A program made the position numbers and the translations under genes. Shown piece by piece: positions 21,041 to 30,381 of a DNA stretch of 64,000 nucleotides. Under the pieces are notes generated by a model, which worked only from the letters and a program-made list of their open reading frames with translations, searched no databases and was not told the DNA's origin. Origin of the DNA: Rodentibacter sp. Ppn85 (GTDB lineage: Bacteria; Pseudomonadota; Gammaproteobacteria; Enterobacterales; Pasteurellaceae); assembly GCF_001999335.1 (NCBI RefSeq), contig NZ_MLHS01000002.1, forward strand, positions 26,764 through 90,763, written 5' to 3'. Each line of letters opens with the position of its first letter. Positions within the stretch are counted from its first letter, which is position 1.

Positions 21041-21567
21041 TTTTTCATTAATTCTTGAATTTTCGGTACAAAAATGTTTTCCCAGGTTTCAGGTTCAAGT
21101 AATCCTGAATGGCGATAACGAATCACGCCATGCATATCCACCAAATAAGTTTCCGGTGCGCCGTCCACGCCTAGTTTTAGAGCAAGCTCGCCGTGGCTGT
21201 CATCAATCGTGAGAAGAAAGGGATTTCCCATTCTTTTGAGCATTTCACGCCCATTTTGTGGGTTGTCTCGATAATTAATGCCGATGATTGGTATGGTTTT
21301 GGCTATATTCATTAATAGCGGATGTTCTTCTTTGCAATAGCCGCACCAACTGCCCCAAACATTCAATAAAAACGGTTGCTTCGGAAAATTTTTGGGGCTG
21401 ATTCTTTGCGAGGGATCAAGTAAATCTACCTGATAAAATTCCGGTACGGGTTTATCAATTAGCGCAGAGGCGATTTTTTTCGGATCTTGATTTAGTCCGG
21501 CAATTAATAAAATACATACCGCTAAAAGCAGCAAGAGCGGTGTAAAAAAGAGCAGTTTTTTCTTCAT
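21037..21567 (-). CDS. DsbE/CcmG-like thioredoxin of the nrf cluster
   Basis: A 176-residue membrane-anchored periplasmic thioredoxin. An N-terminal segment (about residues 5-25) serves as anchor, and the active site is WCGYC with Cys75 and Cys78. The motif GAPETYLVD (cis-Pro loop region) is typical of CcmG/DsbE. I start at 21567, where the ATG shares one base with the stop of nrfE (TAATG). Its role should be to keep apocytochrome haem-binding cysteines reduced. In Pasteurellaceae a similar gene has been called nrfX. Confidence 0.85.
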   Translation of the reverse strand: MKKKLLFFTPLLLLLAVCILLIAGLNQDPKKIASALIDKPVPEFYQVDLLDPSQRISPKNFPKQPFLLNVWGSWCGYCKEEHPLLMNIAKTIPIIGINYRDNPQNGREMLKRMGNPFLLTIDDSHGELALKLGVDGAPETYLVDMHGVIRYRHSGLLEPETWENIFVPKIQELMKK

Positions 21568-23474
21568 TATTTTTCCCGTTTTCGACACGAAGTCAGCGTA
21601 CTAAAAAATGCGCCCAATGCCATTAAAATTCCCCCGGCCCAAAGCCAACGAATAAGCGGTTTGTGATGTAGGCGGAAGGTAAATTCGCCTTTGCCGAGAG
21701 CGTCGCCCATGACGATATATAAATCACCCCAAAAATTGCCGTTTAAACCGACTTCACTCATGGTCATGGTGCGAACATCGTAATAACGGCGTTCGGGAAC
21801 AATTGTTGCATAAACTTTACCGTTTTCGGTAACATCGAAAACAGCGACTTCGGCGGTGAAATTCGGGCCGATTTCATTCGAAAATTGACGGTAATAAAAT
21901 TCATATTCTCCTAGTTTTTGGCTTTGTTGCGGTGCAAGACGAACACCAATTTCACTACCGAAATAACTGCTTGTTACCGCCCCCATCGTTGCAATGGCGA
22001 CACCGCAATGGGCAACAATCATACCTAGCTGAGTTAAACGAACTTTACGCCAATTTTGCCATAAGGTAGCAAAGAAAAGCCAGATAGCAAGACTTAATAA
22101 TAAGAAAGCAAAGCTGTGAAAAGTGAGCGTATCATTATTGTGAATTTGCTGCCAAATTATTAAGGCGGATAGTCCGAAAGAGGGGATGAGCAGTAATAAA
22201 CAACGTGCGAAAAAAGCACGATCAAATTTTGATTGGCGTAATGCGAGGGAAACGACCATGGCAATGAGCATCCCCATTAAAATTGGTAAGAAAATGCTGT
22301 TGAAATAGGGGCTGCCGACAGAAATAGATCCCCAATTCATGGCTTGAAACAGCATAGGATAGAATGTGCCTAAAAAGGTGGAAACAATCGCTATCGTTAA
22401 TAGAATATTGAATAATAAAATACCACCGGTTTTAGAAATTAGCCGGAATTTGACCGCACTTTGCGTATTGTTGCTTGCACGGAAGGCAAATAATCCAAAA
22501 GCAAATAGCGTGAGTAAAAAGAAAATCAATAACAGTATATAACCACGGGTGTTATCCAAGGCAAAGGCATGAACTGAAGTGAGTGCACCGGAGCGTACAA
22601 TAAATGTTCCCAGTATGCTGAAGGCGAAAGCAAGAAGGGAAAACAGGGTTGTCCAGTAATTAAACGCGCCTTGTTTTTCGGTGATGATTAAACTATGCAG
22701 CAAGCCAAGCCCTACTAACCATGGCATAAGTGAGGCATTTTCCACCGGATCCCAAAACCACCATCCTCCCCAACCCAGCTCGTAATATGCCCACCAAGCA
22801 CCCAATACAATACCAAGTGTGAGAAATAACCAAGAAAACAATATCCAGCCACGCATTTTATAGGCAATTTGTTTGACAGGCAGGTTATAAATCAGCGCGG
22901 ATAGCGTCATTGCAAAATTCACTGCAAAGCCCACATAACCAATATACAGCAATGGCGGGTGAAAAATTAATCCCACATCTTGAAGCATTGGATTGAGATC
23001 CCGCCCTTCCATTGGTGCGGGAAAAATACGCCCAAAGGGATTAGAATAAAATAGAATAAAAACGGCAAATCCTAAGCAAATTAAACCGAGTAAGGAGAGC
23101 GTTTGCGTGGAAAAAGTGCGGTCATTTTTTCGGTTGAAAATAGCAAAAGCGGCAAGCCATAAACTTAATGAAAATAACCAGAACAGCATGGATCCTTCGT
23201 GTCCTCCCCACGTGGCGGCAACTTTGAAGAATGTCGGTAGCTGGGAATTGGAGTGCGCTGCCACATATTCAAGCGTGAAATCGTCCACGGCAAAAGAATA
23301 GGCGAGAATGATAATGGAGATGAGCGTTGATAGGGTAAAAATATAGCTTAACCACCAAGCGGAATTAATTAACGTTGAATTTTTTTTGAGTAAGCCGATT
23401 TGTGGCAGCAATGCAAGGAACAAAGCACTGATAGTGGCAACTAAAAGAGAAAGGAAACCAAGTTCTGGGAGCAT
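21567..23474 (-). CDS. nrfE: Haem lyase subunit NrfE (CcmF family)
   Basis: A 635-residue polytopic protein of the CcmF/NrfE family, which binds haem and ligates it to apocytochrome. The tryptophan-rich haem-handling motif [19 protein letters not shown] is present at about residues 225-243, along with conserved histidines in membrane loops ([23 protein letters not shown]). I choose the start MLPELGFLS at 23474 by similarity to NrfE N-termini; no good ribosome site precedes it, and an in-frame ATG 27 codons upstream is possible. It lies downstream of nrfD. Confidence 0.88.
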   Translation of the reverse strand: MLPELGFLSLLVATISALFLALLPQIGLLKKNSTLINSAWWLSYIFTLSTLISIIILAYSFAVDDFTLEYVAAHSNSQLPTFFKVAATWGGHEGSMLFWLFSLSLWLAAFAIFNRKNDRTFSTQTLSLLGLICLGFAVFILFYSNPFGRIFPAPMEGRDLNPMLQDVGLIFHPPLLYIGYVGFAVNFAMTLSALIYNLPVKQIAYKMRGWILFSWLFLTLGIVLGAWWAYYELGWGGWWFWDPVENASLMPWLVGLGLLHSLIITEKQGAFNYWTTLFSLLAFAFSILGTFIVRSGALTSVHAFALDNTRGYILLLIFFLLTLFAFGLFAFRASNNTQSAVKFRLISKTGGILLFNILLTIAIVSTFLGTFYPMLFQAMNWGSISVGSPYFNSIFLPILMGMLIAMVVSLALRQSKFDRAFFARCLLLLIPSFGLSALIIWQQIHNNDTLTFHSFAFLLLSLAIWLFFATLWQNWRKVRLTQLGMIVAHCGVAIATMGAVTSSYFGSEIGVRLAPQQSQKLGEYEFYYRQFSNEIGPNFTAEVAVFDVTENGKVYATIVPERRYYDVRTMTMSEVGLNGNFWGDLYIVMGDALGKGEFTFRLHHKPLIRWLWAGGILMALGAFFSTLTSCRKREK

Positions 23475-23562
23475 AATAAAATTTATTTTTAAATGATTAA
23501 AATAGGGTTTCAAAAAAGAAAGGCGCATATTAATACGCCTTTCTCTATAAAACAACTATTAC

Positions 23563-24528
23563 CTAAGCAACTGTTAACTGTCCCGCATACAAAATAAAGT
23601 ATCGCAGACAGAGTACACCGATTAAGTCAAAAACCGATACTAGAATGATAAAGTTACGGTTATATTTGAGTCGCTCGGGAGCAACCATATTTGCAATTAA
23701 CGGTATGAAAATTCCGATAAAGAATACACCAATCCAGAATATCATTCCCCAAAATCCGGAAAGAGCATTGTGAAGTGCAACTGTTTTTTGCCCACCACCA
23801 AAATGTAATCCCACAAAGAAACATACTAATAAACCAAGTTCGGTGACCATGATAGGTACTTCAAATTTATGGATAAAGTGAGATTCGTGAGAATCACCTT
23901 TCAATTTACCGGCAATTAGGATAATTAAAAATGTTGCCGCAATACCGGATGAGGTTCCCGATGCGAGGAATAATGTTGGTAAAACGGGGTTATTCAGCAT
24001 TGGATAACTAATTAGGGCGGAAAGTAAGAAACCGGTATAAGCGCCTAATACTGCAGCCAATATGAATAAAAGCACTTCCACCGGATTGGTTAAACGTTCT
24101 GCAAAGTTAATTAGTTTCATCACAAATTTTAGTTTTGGCATAAAGCGATGGATGAGTGCTTCAATTTCATTTTTGAATATCGCCACTCCCCATAATACCA
24201 AGAACAGCATATAAATTTGGAAGAGCATAACCCCCATAGACATGACAGAATCAAACTGATAGTTGAACATCAATTTCCAGAATGTCCAAGGACGTGCCAA
24301 GTGGAAAATTAACAGTGTTAAGCCGATTAATGTTGGTACCGAACCTAAAATCACACCGGCACGAACAATCCAGTTTTGGCTTGGATTTTCCAATTTATTA
24401 CTACGTTTAAATGCAACGGCTAATTGCACTGCGCCAGATGAGATCCCGAGTAAAAACAAATAGATCGCAATGGTCGAATCCCACACTAAATTTGGTGTGT
24501 GGAACGGAACTGGATAATCTAACGTCAT
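23563..24528 (-). CDS. nrfD: Membrane quinol dehydrogenase subunit NrfD
   Basis: A 321-residue integral membrane protein of the NrfD/PsrC family with eight to nine membrane segments. It should oxidise menaquinol and pass electrons through NrfC and NrfB to NrfA. Family features include the N-terminal LVWDSTIAIYLFLLGISSG and HLARPWTFWKL near residues 75-90. It starts in an ATGA overlap with the nrfC stop, so NrfC and NrfD are translationally coupled. Confidence 0.93.
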   Translation of the reverse strand: MTLDYPVPFHTPNLVWDSTIAIYLFLLGISSGAVQLAVAFKRSNKLENPSQNWIVRAGVILGSVPTLIGLTLLIFHLARPWTFWKLMFNYQFDSVMSMGVMLFQIYMLFLVLWGVAIFKNEIEALIHRFMPKLKFVMKLINFAERLTNPVEVLLFILAAVLGAYTGFLLSALISYPMLNNPVLPTLFLASGTSSGIAATFLIILIAGKLKGDSHESHFIHKFEVPIMVTELGLLVCFFVGLHFGGGQKTVALHNALSGFWGMIFWIGVFFIGIFIPLIANMVAPERLKYNRNFIILVSVFDLIGVLCLRYFILYAGQLTVA

Positions 24529-25202
24529 CTTCTAGGCTCCCCATGTTGGAATGGAATATGGTAAAGATTTGGTTGTGTACCTAATTCCACTTTTGTGCGA
24601 TAAACCGGTTTTTCTTTCACCTTACGCGCGACTTCGCTGGTCGGATCGTTCATATCGCCAAAGGTTAATGCTTTTGTCGGACAAGCTTCTACACAGGCAG
24701 GTTGTTTACCATTGGCTAAATTAGTGTCACGACAGAAGTTACATTTATCTGCGGTTAAATGTTCCGGATGAATGAAACGCACGCGATACGGACAAACTGC
24801 AATACAATATTGGCAGCCTACACATAAATCTTTATGCACATCTACAATACCGGTTTCTTTATCAACGAACGACGCCCCGGTTGGACAAACCGCCACGCAG
24901 GGCGCATTTGTGCAGTGTTGGCAAGATTGACGGAAAAACTCATATTTCTGGTTTGGAAATTCGCCATAAGGTTTGCTGCGCAAAATTTCCAAACGAGATA
25001 CGCCTTGTGGCACCTGGTTGACATCACGGCAAGCATCCATACAGGCCGTACAGCCAATGCAAGCTGTTTCATCATGCACCATTGCGTAACGTTTAGTTTT
25101 ATCCGCCTTCCCTTCTTTTGCTAAAGAAGTTAAGGATGTTCCCGTCATAAGGATCACAGCCCCCATGCCGGAAACAAAGTTTCGGCGTGAGCAAGTTGTC
25201 AT
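24525..25202 (-). CDS. nrfC: Periplasmic iron-sulfur protein NrfC
   Basis: A 225-residue ferredoxin-like electron carrier. A twin-arginine signal (SRRNFVSG at residues 5-12) suggests export in folded form. Four [4Fe-4S] binding clusters are visible: CIGCTACMDAC, CQHCTNAPCVAVCPTGA, CVGCQYCIAVCPYR and CNFC...CVEACPTKA. It links NrfD in the membrane to the haem protein NrfB. The gene overlaps nrfB and nrfD by ATGA at both ends. Confidence 0.95.
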   Translation of the reverse strand: MTTCSRRNFVSGMGAVILMTGTSLTSLAKEGKADKTKRYAMVHDETACIGCTACMDACRDVNQVPQGVSRLEILRSKPYGEFPNQKYEFFRQSCQHCTNAPCVAVCPTGASFVDKETGIVDVHKDLCVGCQYCIAVCPYRVRFIHPEHLTADKCNFCRDTNLANGKQPACVEACPTKALTFGDMNDPTSEVARKVKEKPVYRTKVELGTQPNLYHIPFQHGEPRR

Positions 25203-25837
25203 TGTTTATCCTTTTGTTCGGTTGATTTTTCTTGTTCGGCTTGGCGTTTTTGTTGTTCACTATGACAGTCAACACAAAGCTTTACACGCTGTTTTGGTTC
25301 AATACCTTTCATGGCATCATCTTTAGGATGAAGTGTGTGGCAGCTGGCACAAGGTAATTTCATCGCGTGAACGTCGTGAGCCCAAAGTTTTTCACGTAAT
25401 TTATCAGGTTGGTGGCAGGCAAAACAGATTTGATTTTGTTCTTGCACGGAATACATCGGTTTTTTCTGACCAAAAATATCGCCTTCGAAACGCATTACAT
25501 CTTTTGCACCACGGCGGTGATTTTCAGTGATATTACCGTGACAGCTTACGCAGGTGATCGGTTTACCGTTGTTTGGATTTTTTTGGTTTAAGTGCGCACC
25601 ATGGAATTTCCCAAAGTGTAGTTCACCCCCTGATTGATCCAATGTTTGATTTTTGTCTACTTTGTCAAATTTATGACATTTCGCACAATATTGATTTGGA
25701 TCACGTTGGTTGTCTAATTGCGGTTCATAATTTAGTGCGGAATCCGCTTGTGCATGGGTAATCACTGGTGTTGCTGCAGCAAACACAAGAAATACTGCGG
25801 CTTTTGCCATATTGCGAATAAAAGAAGTTAAATTCAT
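25199..25837 (-). CDS. nrfB: Pentahaem cytochrome NrfB
   Basis: A 212-residue periplasmic cytochrome c that donates electrons to NrfA. A signal peptide covers about residues 1-30 (cleavage after THAQA). Five CxxCH motifs are present: CAKCH (51-55), CVSCH, CFACH, CASCH and CVDCH, the full set for the family. The tail is charged and Gln/Lys/Glu-rich. A pair of inverted uptake signals lies between it and nrfA. Confidence 0.95.
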   Translation of the reverse strand: MNLTSFIRNMAKAAVFLVFAAATPVITHAQADSALNYEPQLDNQRDPNQYCAKCHKFDKVDKNQTLDQSGGELHFGKFHGAHLNQKNPNNGKPITCVSCHGNITENHRRGAKDVMRFEGDIFGQKKPMYSVQEQNQICFACHQPDKLREKLWAHDVHAMKLPCASCHTLHPKDDAMKGIEPKQRVKLCVDCHSEQQKRQAEQEKSTEQKDKQ

Positions 25838-25867
25838 TTTGGAACCTCAAATTTATTATGGAAAACG

Positions 25868-25894
25868 ACCGCACTTTTAGCACAAAAGTGCGGT
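25868..25894 (-). terminator. Inverted uptake-signal hairpin between nrfA and nrfB
   Basis: ACCGCACTT (25868-25876) and AAGTGCGGT (25886-25894) form a 9-bp stem, extendable by A/T pairs. On the minus strand it is followed by CGTTTTCC, a poor T-run. Placed between nrfA and nrfB, it may act as a partial terminator or RNA-stability hairpin that lets NrfA outnumber NrfBCD. Confidence 0.6.
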
Positions 25895-25902
25895 AACTTT
25901 TC

Positions 25903-27426
25903 TTACTGTTTTGTTATGGTATCTTCAGCTAATTTGCCGTTGGCTTTTGCTTCTTTTTCCCATTGAGGCACAACTGTTTTTAAGAATTCTTCTTTTGCTT
26001 GACGTTCTTTTTCAATATCAATACCCATCACTTTCCAAGCTTTTTCCGCTGTAGAAATATCAGGGATTTCAATCGGTGTTTTTACGCCGTGTTTGGTTAA
26101 GATAACGGCAAGTTTAGTACGTGCGTCAGCAGCTTTATCTAAACCGGAACCTAGTACGCTAAGCATTACATCCGGCGCGTGCATATGACCACCGTGGCTT
26201 GCTGCCGAGTAGTCCCAACGCCATTGTGCGTGACGGATATCCATTAATGCAGGTTCCATTTCTTCTTTGGTCGCACCGGCATCCCAAGCAGCTTTCGCTT
26301 CAAAGTGTGCTTTAACCACTTGATCTTCTAAGCGTCCCATAATGTCTTTGACTTCTTTTTTACGTGAAGCCACGATATCTTGAAGTTTTTCTTTGCTTTG
26401 ATCGTGACAGTTTGCACAAGTTGAGTTAAAGGCATCGAATGGATTTTGAATTTGGTGATCGGTGTAAACTTTACCGTCTTTATCTTGTACTTTTGGCATA
26501 TGGCAGTCGACACAGGTCACACCGTTTTTACCGTGCATCCCTAAAGACCAAATTTCAAAGTCCGGATGCTGTGCTTTCAACATTGGTGCTTTGGAAAGAG
26601 AGTGTGTCCAATCGCTGAAACCAATATCATCGTAGTATTTTTCAATGTCATCGACTGTTTGACCGTTATTCCAAGGGAAGGTCACTTGTTTTATATCGCC
26701 TGCAAAGTAGTACTCAACATGGCAGTTTGCACATATTTCCGCACGTTGTTCTGTGCGTGCTGCGGTGTTGAAACTAAGGTTCGCTTGCTCTTTTCCTTCC
26801 GCTTTTGCCTTGGCCTGTAAAGCATTGTTGAGGTGATCGAAAGCACGTAAAACATGTGGGCGTGCAATACGCAATGCCGGTTTTCCTTCTGCAAAATCTT
26901 TAGAGGTTGTATCGTGACAATCTGCACAACCTATTGAGTTCACTACTTCAGGTCCGCCTTTTGCCCATTTCGCATTAAAGTAACCTTCTTCGCCCCATTC
27001 AGCAATTAAACGAGGAACATCAGGGCCTTTACATGTCCAACATGCCATAGGCTGAGGACCGTCATTGGCAGTTTTTGGCGCACCGGTACGCAAAATATTA
27101 CGTACATCTTGAACTGCGTAAGCGTGACCGCGTGGTGCGTTATATTCTTTAGCGAAAGCATATCCGCCCCAAAGAACGATCAAACGCGGATCTTCTTCAA
27201 CGGCATAAATTAATTTGTCGCCTTTCTCTGTCGCTTTCCAAGATTGGAATTGTTTTGGATATTTTTCTGCGAATTTTTCATTCACAGCTTCAATTTTTAA
27301 GTTGGGATTTGGAGCTTCAACCGGTTGTTCAACAGGTTTATAGACCATTTCTGCCATTGCTGAATTGTAGGTACCTAAAGTTGCGAAAGAAATTGCCAAG
27401 ATTAGGCTTTTTCTCAATGCTTTCAT
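25903..27426 (-). CDS. nrfA: Ammonia-forming cytochrome c nitrite reductase NrfA
   Basis: A 507-residue periplasmic pentahaem enzyme that reduces nitrite to ammonium with six electrons. The signal peptide ends near NSAMA (about residue 25). The catalytic haem has the Lys-ligated CWTCK motif (about residue 127); four CxxCH motifs follow: CADCH, CANCH, CVDCH and CANCH. The active-site segment HVEYYF and the calcium-region features are visible. The start at 27426 follows GGAG. The promoter region carries NarP-like and FNR-like sites, consistent with control by anoxia and nitrate/nitrite. Confidence 0.96.
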   Translation of the reverse strand: MKALRKSLILAISFATLGTYNSAMAEMVYKPVEQPVEAPNPNLKIEAVNEKFAEKYPKQFQSWKATEKGDKLIYAVEEDPRLIVLWGGYAFAKEYNAPRGHAYAVQDVRNILRTGAPKTANDGPQPMACWTCKGPDVPRLIAEWGEEGYFNAKWAKGGPEVVNSIGCADCHDTTSKDFAEGKPALRIARPHVLRAFDHLNNALQAKAKAEGKEQANLSFNTAARTEQRAEICANCHVEYYFAGDIKQVTFPWNNGQTVDDIEKYYDDIGFSDWTHSLSKAPMLKAQHPDFEIWSLGMHGKNGVTCVDCHMPKVQDKDGKVYTDHQIQNPFDAFNSTCANCHDQSKEKLQDIVASRKKEVKDIMGRLEDQVVKAHFEAKAAWDAGATKEEMEPALMDIRHAQWRWDYSAASHGGHMHAPDVMLSVLGSGLDKAADARTKLAVILTKHGVKTPIEIPDISTAEKAWKVMGIDIEKERQAKEEFLKTVVPQWEKEAKANGKLAEDTITKQ

Positions 27427-27577
27427 AATAATCACTCCATAAAAAATAAGGAAAGTAAAATAGCATTAAATGCGAACCATTATTGATAAGCTGTTGAAAT
27501 AACTTAAAAAAACAGGGTTCATGCAATTGTAACAATAACAAAAGTTCGATGATTTTCTAGAACGATTTGAGGAAAAA

Positions 27578-27591
27578 CTGTTTTAGATCAA
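27578..27591 (-). promoter_or_regulatory. FNR-like half-conserved site upstream of nrfA
   Basis: On the minus strand the sequence is TTGAT-CTAA-AACAG: one perfect FNR half-site (TTGAT) and a degenerate second half (AACAG against ATCAA). It lies about 158 bases upstream of the nrfA start and 30 bases downstream of the NarP-like site, similar to the E. coli nrfA layout. The weak second half keeps this tentative. Confidence 0.45.
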
Positions 27592-27606
27592 AGTAACAAT
27601 AAAAAA

Positions 27607-27622
27607 TACCTCTAAATGAGTA
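27607..27622 (-). promoter_or_regulatory. NarP/NarL-type 7-2-7 site upstream of nrfA
   Basis: TACCTCT-AA-ATGAGTA: both heptamers fit the TACYYMT consensus in inverted orientation with the 2-base spacing preferred by NarP. The centre is about 188 bases upstream of the nrfA start codon. NarP of Pasteurellaceae is activated by the NarQ sensor, encoded at 34141 in this window. Confidence 0.75.
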
Positions 27623-27979
27623 ATGGTTTAATGTGGTTAAGATGAGGACTTAGAGACAGAGAAAACGGAGATCTATTTGATTATAAATAATATAAATAGT
27701 CTGCTTATCTAAATGATTCTTTTATTTTTTTGTAATATTCACTACACAAAAACTATTAATGTGAGCCCTGTTTTATTATTTAATAATTTCTTTTGAAAAA
27801 TGCGTTGATTATTAAATAAAATTATTCTTTCACAGACAAAAAGATTGAGTTTTCCATAGACGACAGCCTTCATAAGATTCCTTACTTTTTGCAATGAAGC
27901 AGCAGTATAAATACAAAGGAACTTTTGTGATCCGGTTTTAATCTTACAGTGGCGGATTTTTACGAAAAACTTTAAATTT
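27623..27979. other. Intergenic AT-rich stretch
   Basis: Between the nrfA control sites and the mutM terminator I see no gene or RNA I can support. The sequence is AT-rich, with short runs such as AATAATATAAAT, and holds no uptake signal. Confidence 0.5.
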
Positions 27980-28003
27980 AAAGCCCGCTTTAAATCGGGC
28001 TTT
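27980..28003 (-). terminator. Intrinsic terminator after mutM
   Basis: AAAGCCCG/CGGGCTTT forms an 8-bp stem with an 8-base AT loop. Read on the minus strand it lies 17 bases after the mutM stop and is followed by AAATTTAAAG, a weak T-run. Confidence 0.7.
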
Positions 28004-28020
28004 GAAATAGTAATAAGAGT

Positions 28021-28836
28021 TTATTTTTTCTTCTGGCAGTGTGGACAAATATAACTATTGCGTTGCCCAATAATTAAACTTTCAATTTTTGTACCGCACT
28101 TTGGACAAGGTTTGTCTTTGTTACCATATACTAATAATTCTTGGGCGAAGTAGCCGGGGCGGCCATCCGGTTGTAAAAAATCTTTGAGTGTTGTTCCACC
28201 CTGTTGTATTGATTTTGTTAACACGGATTTGATTGTGTTCACTAATAATATGCATTGTTTTCGGGTGAGATTTGCAGTCACTTTTTGTGGATGTAATCCG
28301 CATAAAAATAAACTTTCATTGGCATAAATATTGCCGACACCGACAACGACGGCATTATCCATTAAGAAGGTTTTAAGTGCGGTCAGTTTTTTACGAGATT
28401 TTTTGAAGAGGTATTCGGCGTTAAACTCATCGGAGAGCGGTTCAGGCCCGAGTTTCAAGAAAAGATGAAATTCGTCAAGATTTTCAGTCCACAGCCATGC
28501 GCCAAAACGGCGGGGATCGTTATAGCGTAATAATTTCCCGTTATTCATGATAATATCCACGTGATCGTGTTTATCAATGGGGCTGTCGTGTGGCACAATT
28601 CGAACTGAACCGGACATACCTAAATGCCCGATGATGTAGCCTTGTTCTGTATGGATAATAAGATACTTTGCTCGACGTGAGAGTTCTAGAATTTTCACAT
28701 TGGTTAGTTCTATTAATTCAGGTGAAACTGCCCAACGTAATTTGGGTTGGCGAACGGTTATTTTTTCAATAGTAAAACCTGTTAAATAGGGGCTTATACC
28801 CCGTAGGGCAGTTTCAACTTCAGGTAATTCCGGCAT
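28021..28836 (-). CDS. mutM: Formamidopyrimidine-DNA glycosylase (Fpg/MutM)
   Basis: A 271-residue base-excision repair enzyme that removes 8-oxoguanine and formamidopyrimidines. The N-terminal MPELPEVET carries the catalytic Pro2 and Glu3; LSRRAKYLI holds the beta-elimination Lys near residue 57. The helix-two-turn-helix ([11 protein letters not shown]) and the C-terminal zinc finger with CPKCG and CPHC are present. It is encoded after rpmG on the same strand, as in E. coli, but a terminator separates the two. Confidence 0.97.
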   Translation of the reverse strand: MPELPEVETALRGISPYLTGFTIEKITVRQPKLRWAVSPELIELTNVKILELSRRAKYLIIHTEQGYIIGHLGMSGSVRIVPHDSPIDKHDHVDIIMNNGKLLRYNDPRRFGAWLWTENLDEFHLFLKLGPEPLSDEFNAEYLFKKSRKKLTALKTFLMDNAVVVGVGNIYANESLFLCGLHPQKVTANLTRKQCILLVNTIKSVLTKSIQQGGTTLKDFLQPDGRPGYFAQELLVYGNKDKPCPKCGTKIESLIIGQRNSYICPHCQKKK

Positions 28837-28865
28837 AATTGAGCTCTCTAATGAATTTTTTGTAC

Positions 28866-28894
28866 AAAAAAACCCGAGCGATGTCGGGTTTTTT
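28866..28894 (-). terminator. Intrinsic terminator after rpmG
   Basis: AAAACCCGA/TCGGGTTTT stem with loop GCGATG, flanked by A-run and T-run on both sides. It ends the rpmB-rpmG transcript 14 bases after the rpmG stop. Confidence 0.9.
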
Positions 28895-28907
28895 CAAATC
28901 GGCAAAA

Positions 28908-29078
28908 TTATTTGATTTTTGCTTCTTTATAGATAACGTGTTTACGTACTACCGGATCAAATTTTTTGATTTCCATTTTTTCAGGCATGTTACGTTTGTT
29001 TTTATCGGTTGTGTAGAAGTGCCCGGTCTCTGCAGTAGAAACTAAACGGATTTTCTCACGAGCGCCTTTCGCTGCCAT
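28908..29078 (-). CDS. rpmG: 50S ribosomal protein L33
   Basis: A 56-residue ribosomal protein translated as [19 protein letters not shown], then [17 protein letters not shown] and a tail ending VIYKEAKIK. Length and sequence are typical of bacterial L33. The form lacks the zinc-binding cysteine pairs found in some paralogues. It follows rpmB by 16 bases with an AAGGAGCTAAGAC ribosome site, the standard rpmB-rpmG pair. Confidence 0.96.
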
Positions 29079-29094
29079 GTCTTAGCTCCTTTTA

Positions 29095-29331
29095 TTAGAT
29101 TTTTTCGCCACGAGCACGGATTTCAGCTAACACTGCATCAATGCCTTTTTTATCAATAATACGCATACCTTTTGCTGTTAAGCGCAAAGTTACGAAACGG
29201 TTTTCACTTTCAACCCAAAAACGGTGAGTGTGAAGGTTTGGAAGAAAACGACGACGTGTCGCATTCATTGCATGTGAGCGGTTATTACCCACAGCCGGAC
29301 GCTTGCCTGTTACTTGACAAACTCTAGACAT
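29095..29331 (-). CDS. rpmB: 50S ribosomal protein L28
   Basis: A 78-residue ribosomal protein beginning [20 protein letters not shown] and containing [17 protein letters not shown]. The start at 29331 follows GGAGATTATT; a start 4 codons upstream would remove this site. It heads the rpmB-rpmG operon and has a structured 5' leader of about 110 bases and a strong promoter. Confidence 0.96.
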   Translation of the reverse strand: MSRVCQVTGKRPAVGNNRSHAMNATRRRFLPNLHTHRFWVESENRFVTLRLTAKGMRIIDKKGIDAVLAEIRARGEKI

Positions 29332-29343
29332 AATAATCTCCAA

Positions 29344-29452
29344 TAATTAAATATAAGCTCGAGCTTACGGTTCGGATTGCTCTAAATCTGGCTTGACCAG
29401 ATTTGCTGCCTCGTCAGGTCGCGCAAATCCGACCCGCTTACTATATTAAAGG
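29344..29452 (-). ncRNA. Structured 5' leader of rpmB-rpmG mRNA (candidate)
   Basis: The leader between the promoter and rpmB can fold extensively. AAATCTGG (29397-29404 on the complement) pairs with CCAGATTT (29384-29391). An outer stem TCGGATT/AATCCGA joins 29426-29432 with 29372-29377. A 14-base palindrome TAAGCTCGAGCTTA lies at 29354-29367, just ahead of the ribosome site. Ribosomal protein operons often carry autoregulatory leaders. I do not recognise this one. Confidence 0.5.
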
Positions 29453-29458
29453 TGGCAG

Positions 29459-29487
29459 ATTATACTGACTTTATTTCTATTTCTCAA
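29459..29487 (-). promoter_or_regulatory. Sigma-70 promoter of rpmB-rpmG
   Basis: On the minus strand TTGAGA is separated by 17 bases from TATAAT, a near-perfect housekeeping promoter. Transcription should begin near 29452, giving a leader of about 120 bases. Confidence 0.8.
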
Positions 29488-29543
29488 GCATAAATACGAT
29501 TTTCCTAAGGGACCGGAGAAAAAATCGGTGGTTTTTATGAGAA

Positions 29544-30206
29544 TTAAAGAAAATTATGTTCAGCAAAGGAATAACAATCGTCTTTTCCCACAATGAAATG
29601 ATCAAGAACACGAATTTCCATTAATTCTGCCGCCTCACAAATTCTTTGTGTGACGAGTTGATCCGCATGACTGGGTTCTGTTACCCCCGAAGGATGGTTA
29701 TGTACTAAAATGAGCGCGGCAGCATTGCAATAAAGCGCCTCTTTGATTATTTCTCGCGGATACACGTTTGCGACATTAATTGTGCCTAAAAACAACCGCT
29801 CTTTTTTTATGAGTCTGTGTTGATTGTCTAAAAATAACGCCATAAAAATTTCACGTTCTTCGTGTTGTAATTCAATTCTTAAATAGAGTTTGACTGTTTC
29901 CGGGTCGGTAAAAATTTGTGCATGAAACATTTCTTGTTTAAGGTAACGTTTGGTCATTTCGGTAGTAGCTTGAAGTTGAATAAATTGCGTAATACCTAAA
30001 CCTTTCATTGCACAAAAAGAAATTTGATCGGCAGAAAGTAGTGCGCGAAGCGAACCAAAATGCTCAATGACTTGTTTTGAAAGTTGCATAACGGGGCAAC
30101 CTTTTATACCGGTACGTAAGAAAATTGCTAAGAGTTCTTGGTCTGAAAGAGCGGCGACTCCATATTTTAATAACTTTTCGCGCGGCATAAGTTGGTCAAT
30201 TTCCAT
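29544..30206 (-). CDS. radC: RadC-family JAB/MPN protein
   Basis: A 220-residue protein of the UPF0758/RadC family. An N-terminal helix-hairpin-helix region (ALSDQELLAIFLRTG, MKGLGITQF) is followed by a JAB/MPN metalloprotease-like domain with LVHNHPSG and SHADQ, the metal-binding HxH...D pattern. It is part of the Haemophilus competence regulon, although loss of it has not been tied to a clear repair or transformation role. A CRP-S-like site lies 79 bases upstream. Confidence 0.93.
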   Translation of the reverse strand: MEIDQLMPREKLLKYGVAALSDQELLAIFLRTGIKGCPVMQLSKQVIEHFGSLRALLSADQISFCAMKGLGITQFIQLQATTEMTKRYLKQEMFHAQIFTDPETVKLYLRIELQHEEREIFMALFLDNQHRLIKKERLFLGTINVANVYPREIIKEALYCNAAALILVHNHPSGVTEPSHADQLVTQRICEAAELMEIRVLDHFIVGKDDCYSFAEHNFL

Positions 30207-30284
30207 TGTTTTACCTTATATCAATAAAAATCTTTCAGATTTTGACCGCTCTTGTATGATTTGGCTATTTAGGCGTGTAAATAC

Positions 30285-30300
30285 TGCGTAGTGGATCGCG
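30285..30300 (-). promoter_or_regulatory. CRP-S-like competence site for radC
   Basis: TGCGT-AGTGGA-TCGCG matches the TGCGA-N6-TCGCA CRP-S pattern at 8 of 10 positions, with the two changes placed symmetrically. It lies 79 bases upstream of radC, similar to the 92-base spacing at pilA. Since radC belongs to the Sxy regulon in Haemophilus, this is a likely functional site. Confidence 0.65.
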
Positions 30301-30381
30301 AAAATAAAATTTTTTATTCAACTAAATTGAAGTAAAATACGCAAATTGTGGTTAACCACTAACAAATTAAATGGAGAGGAA

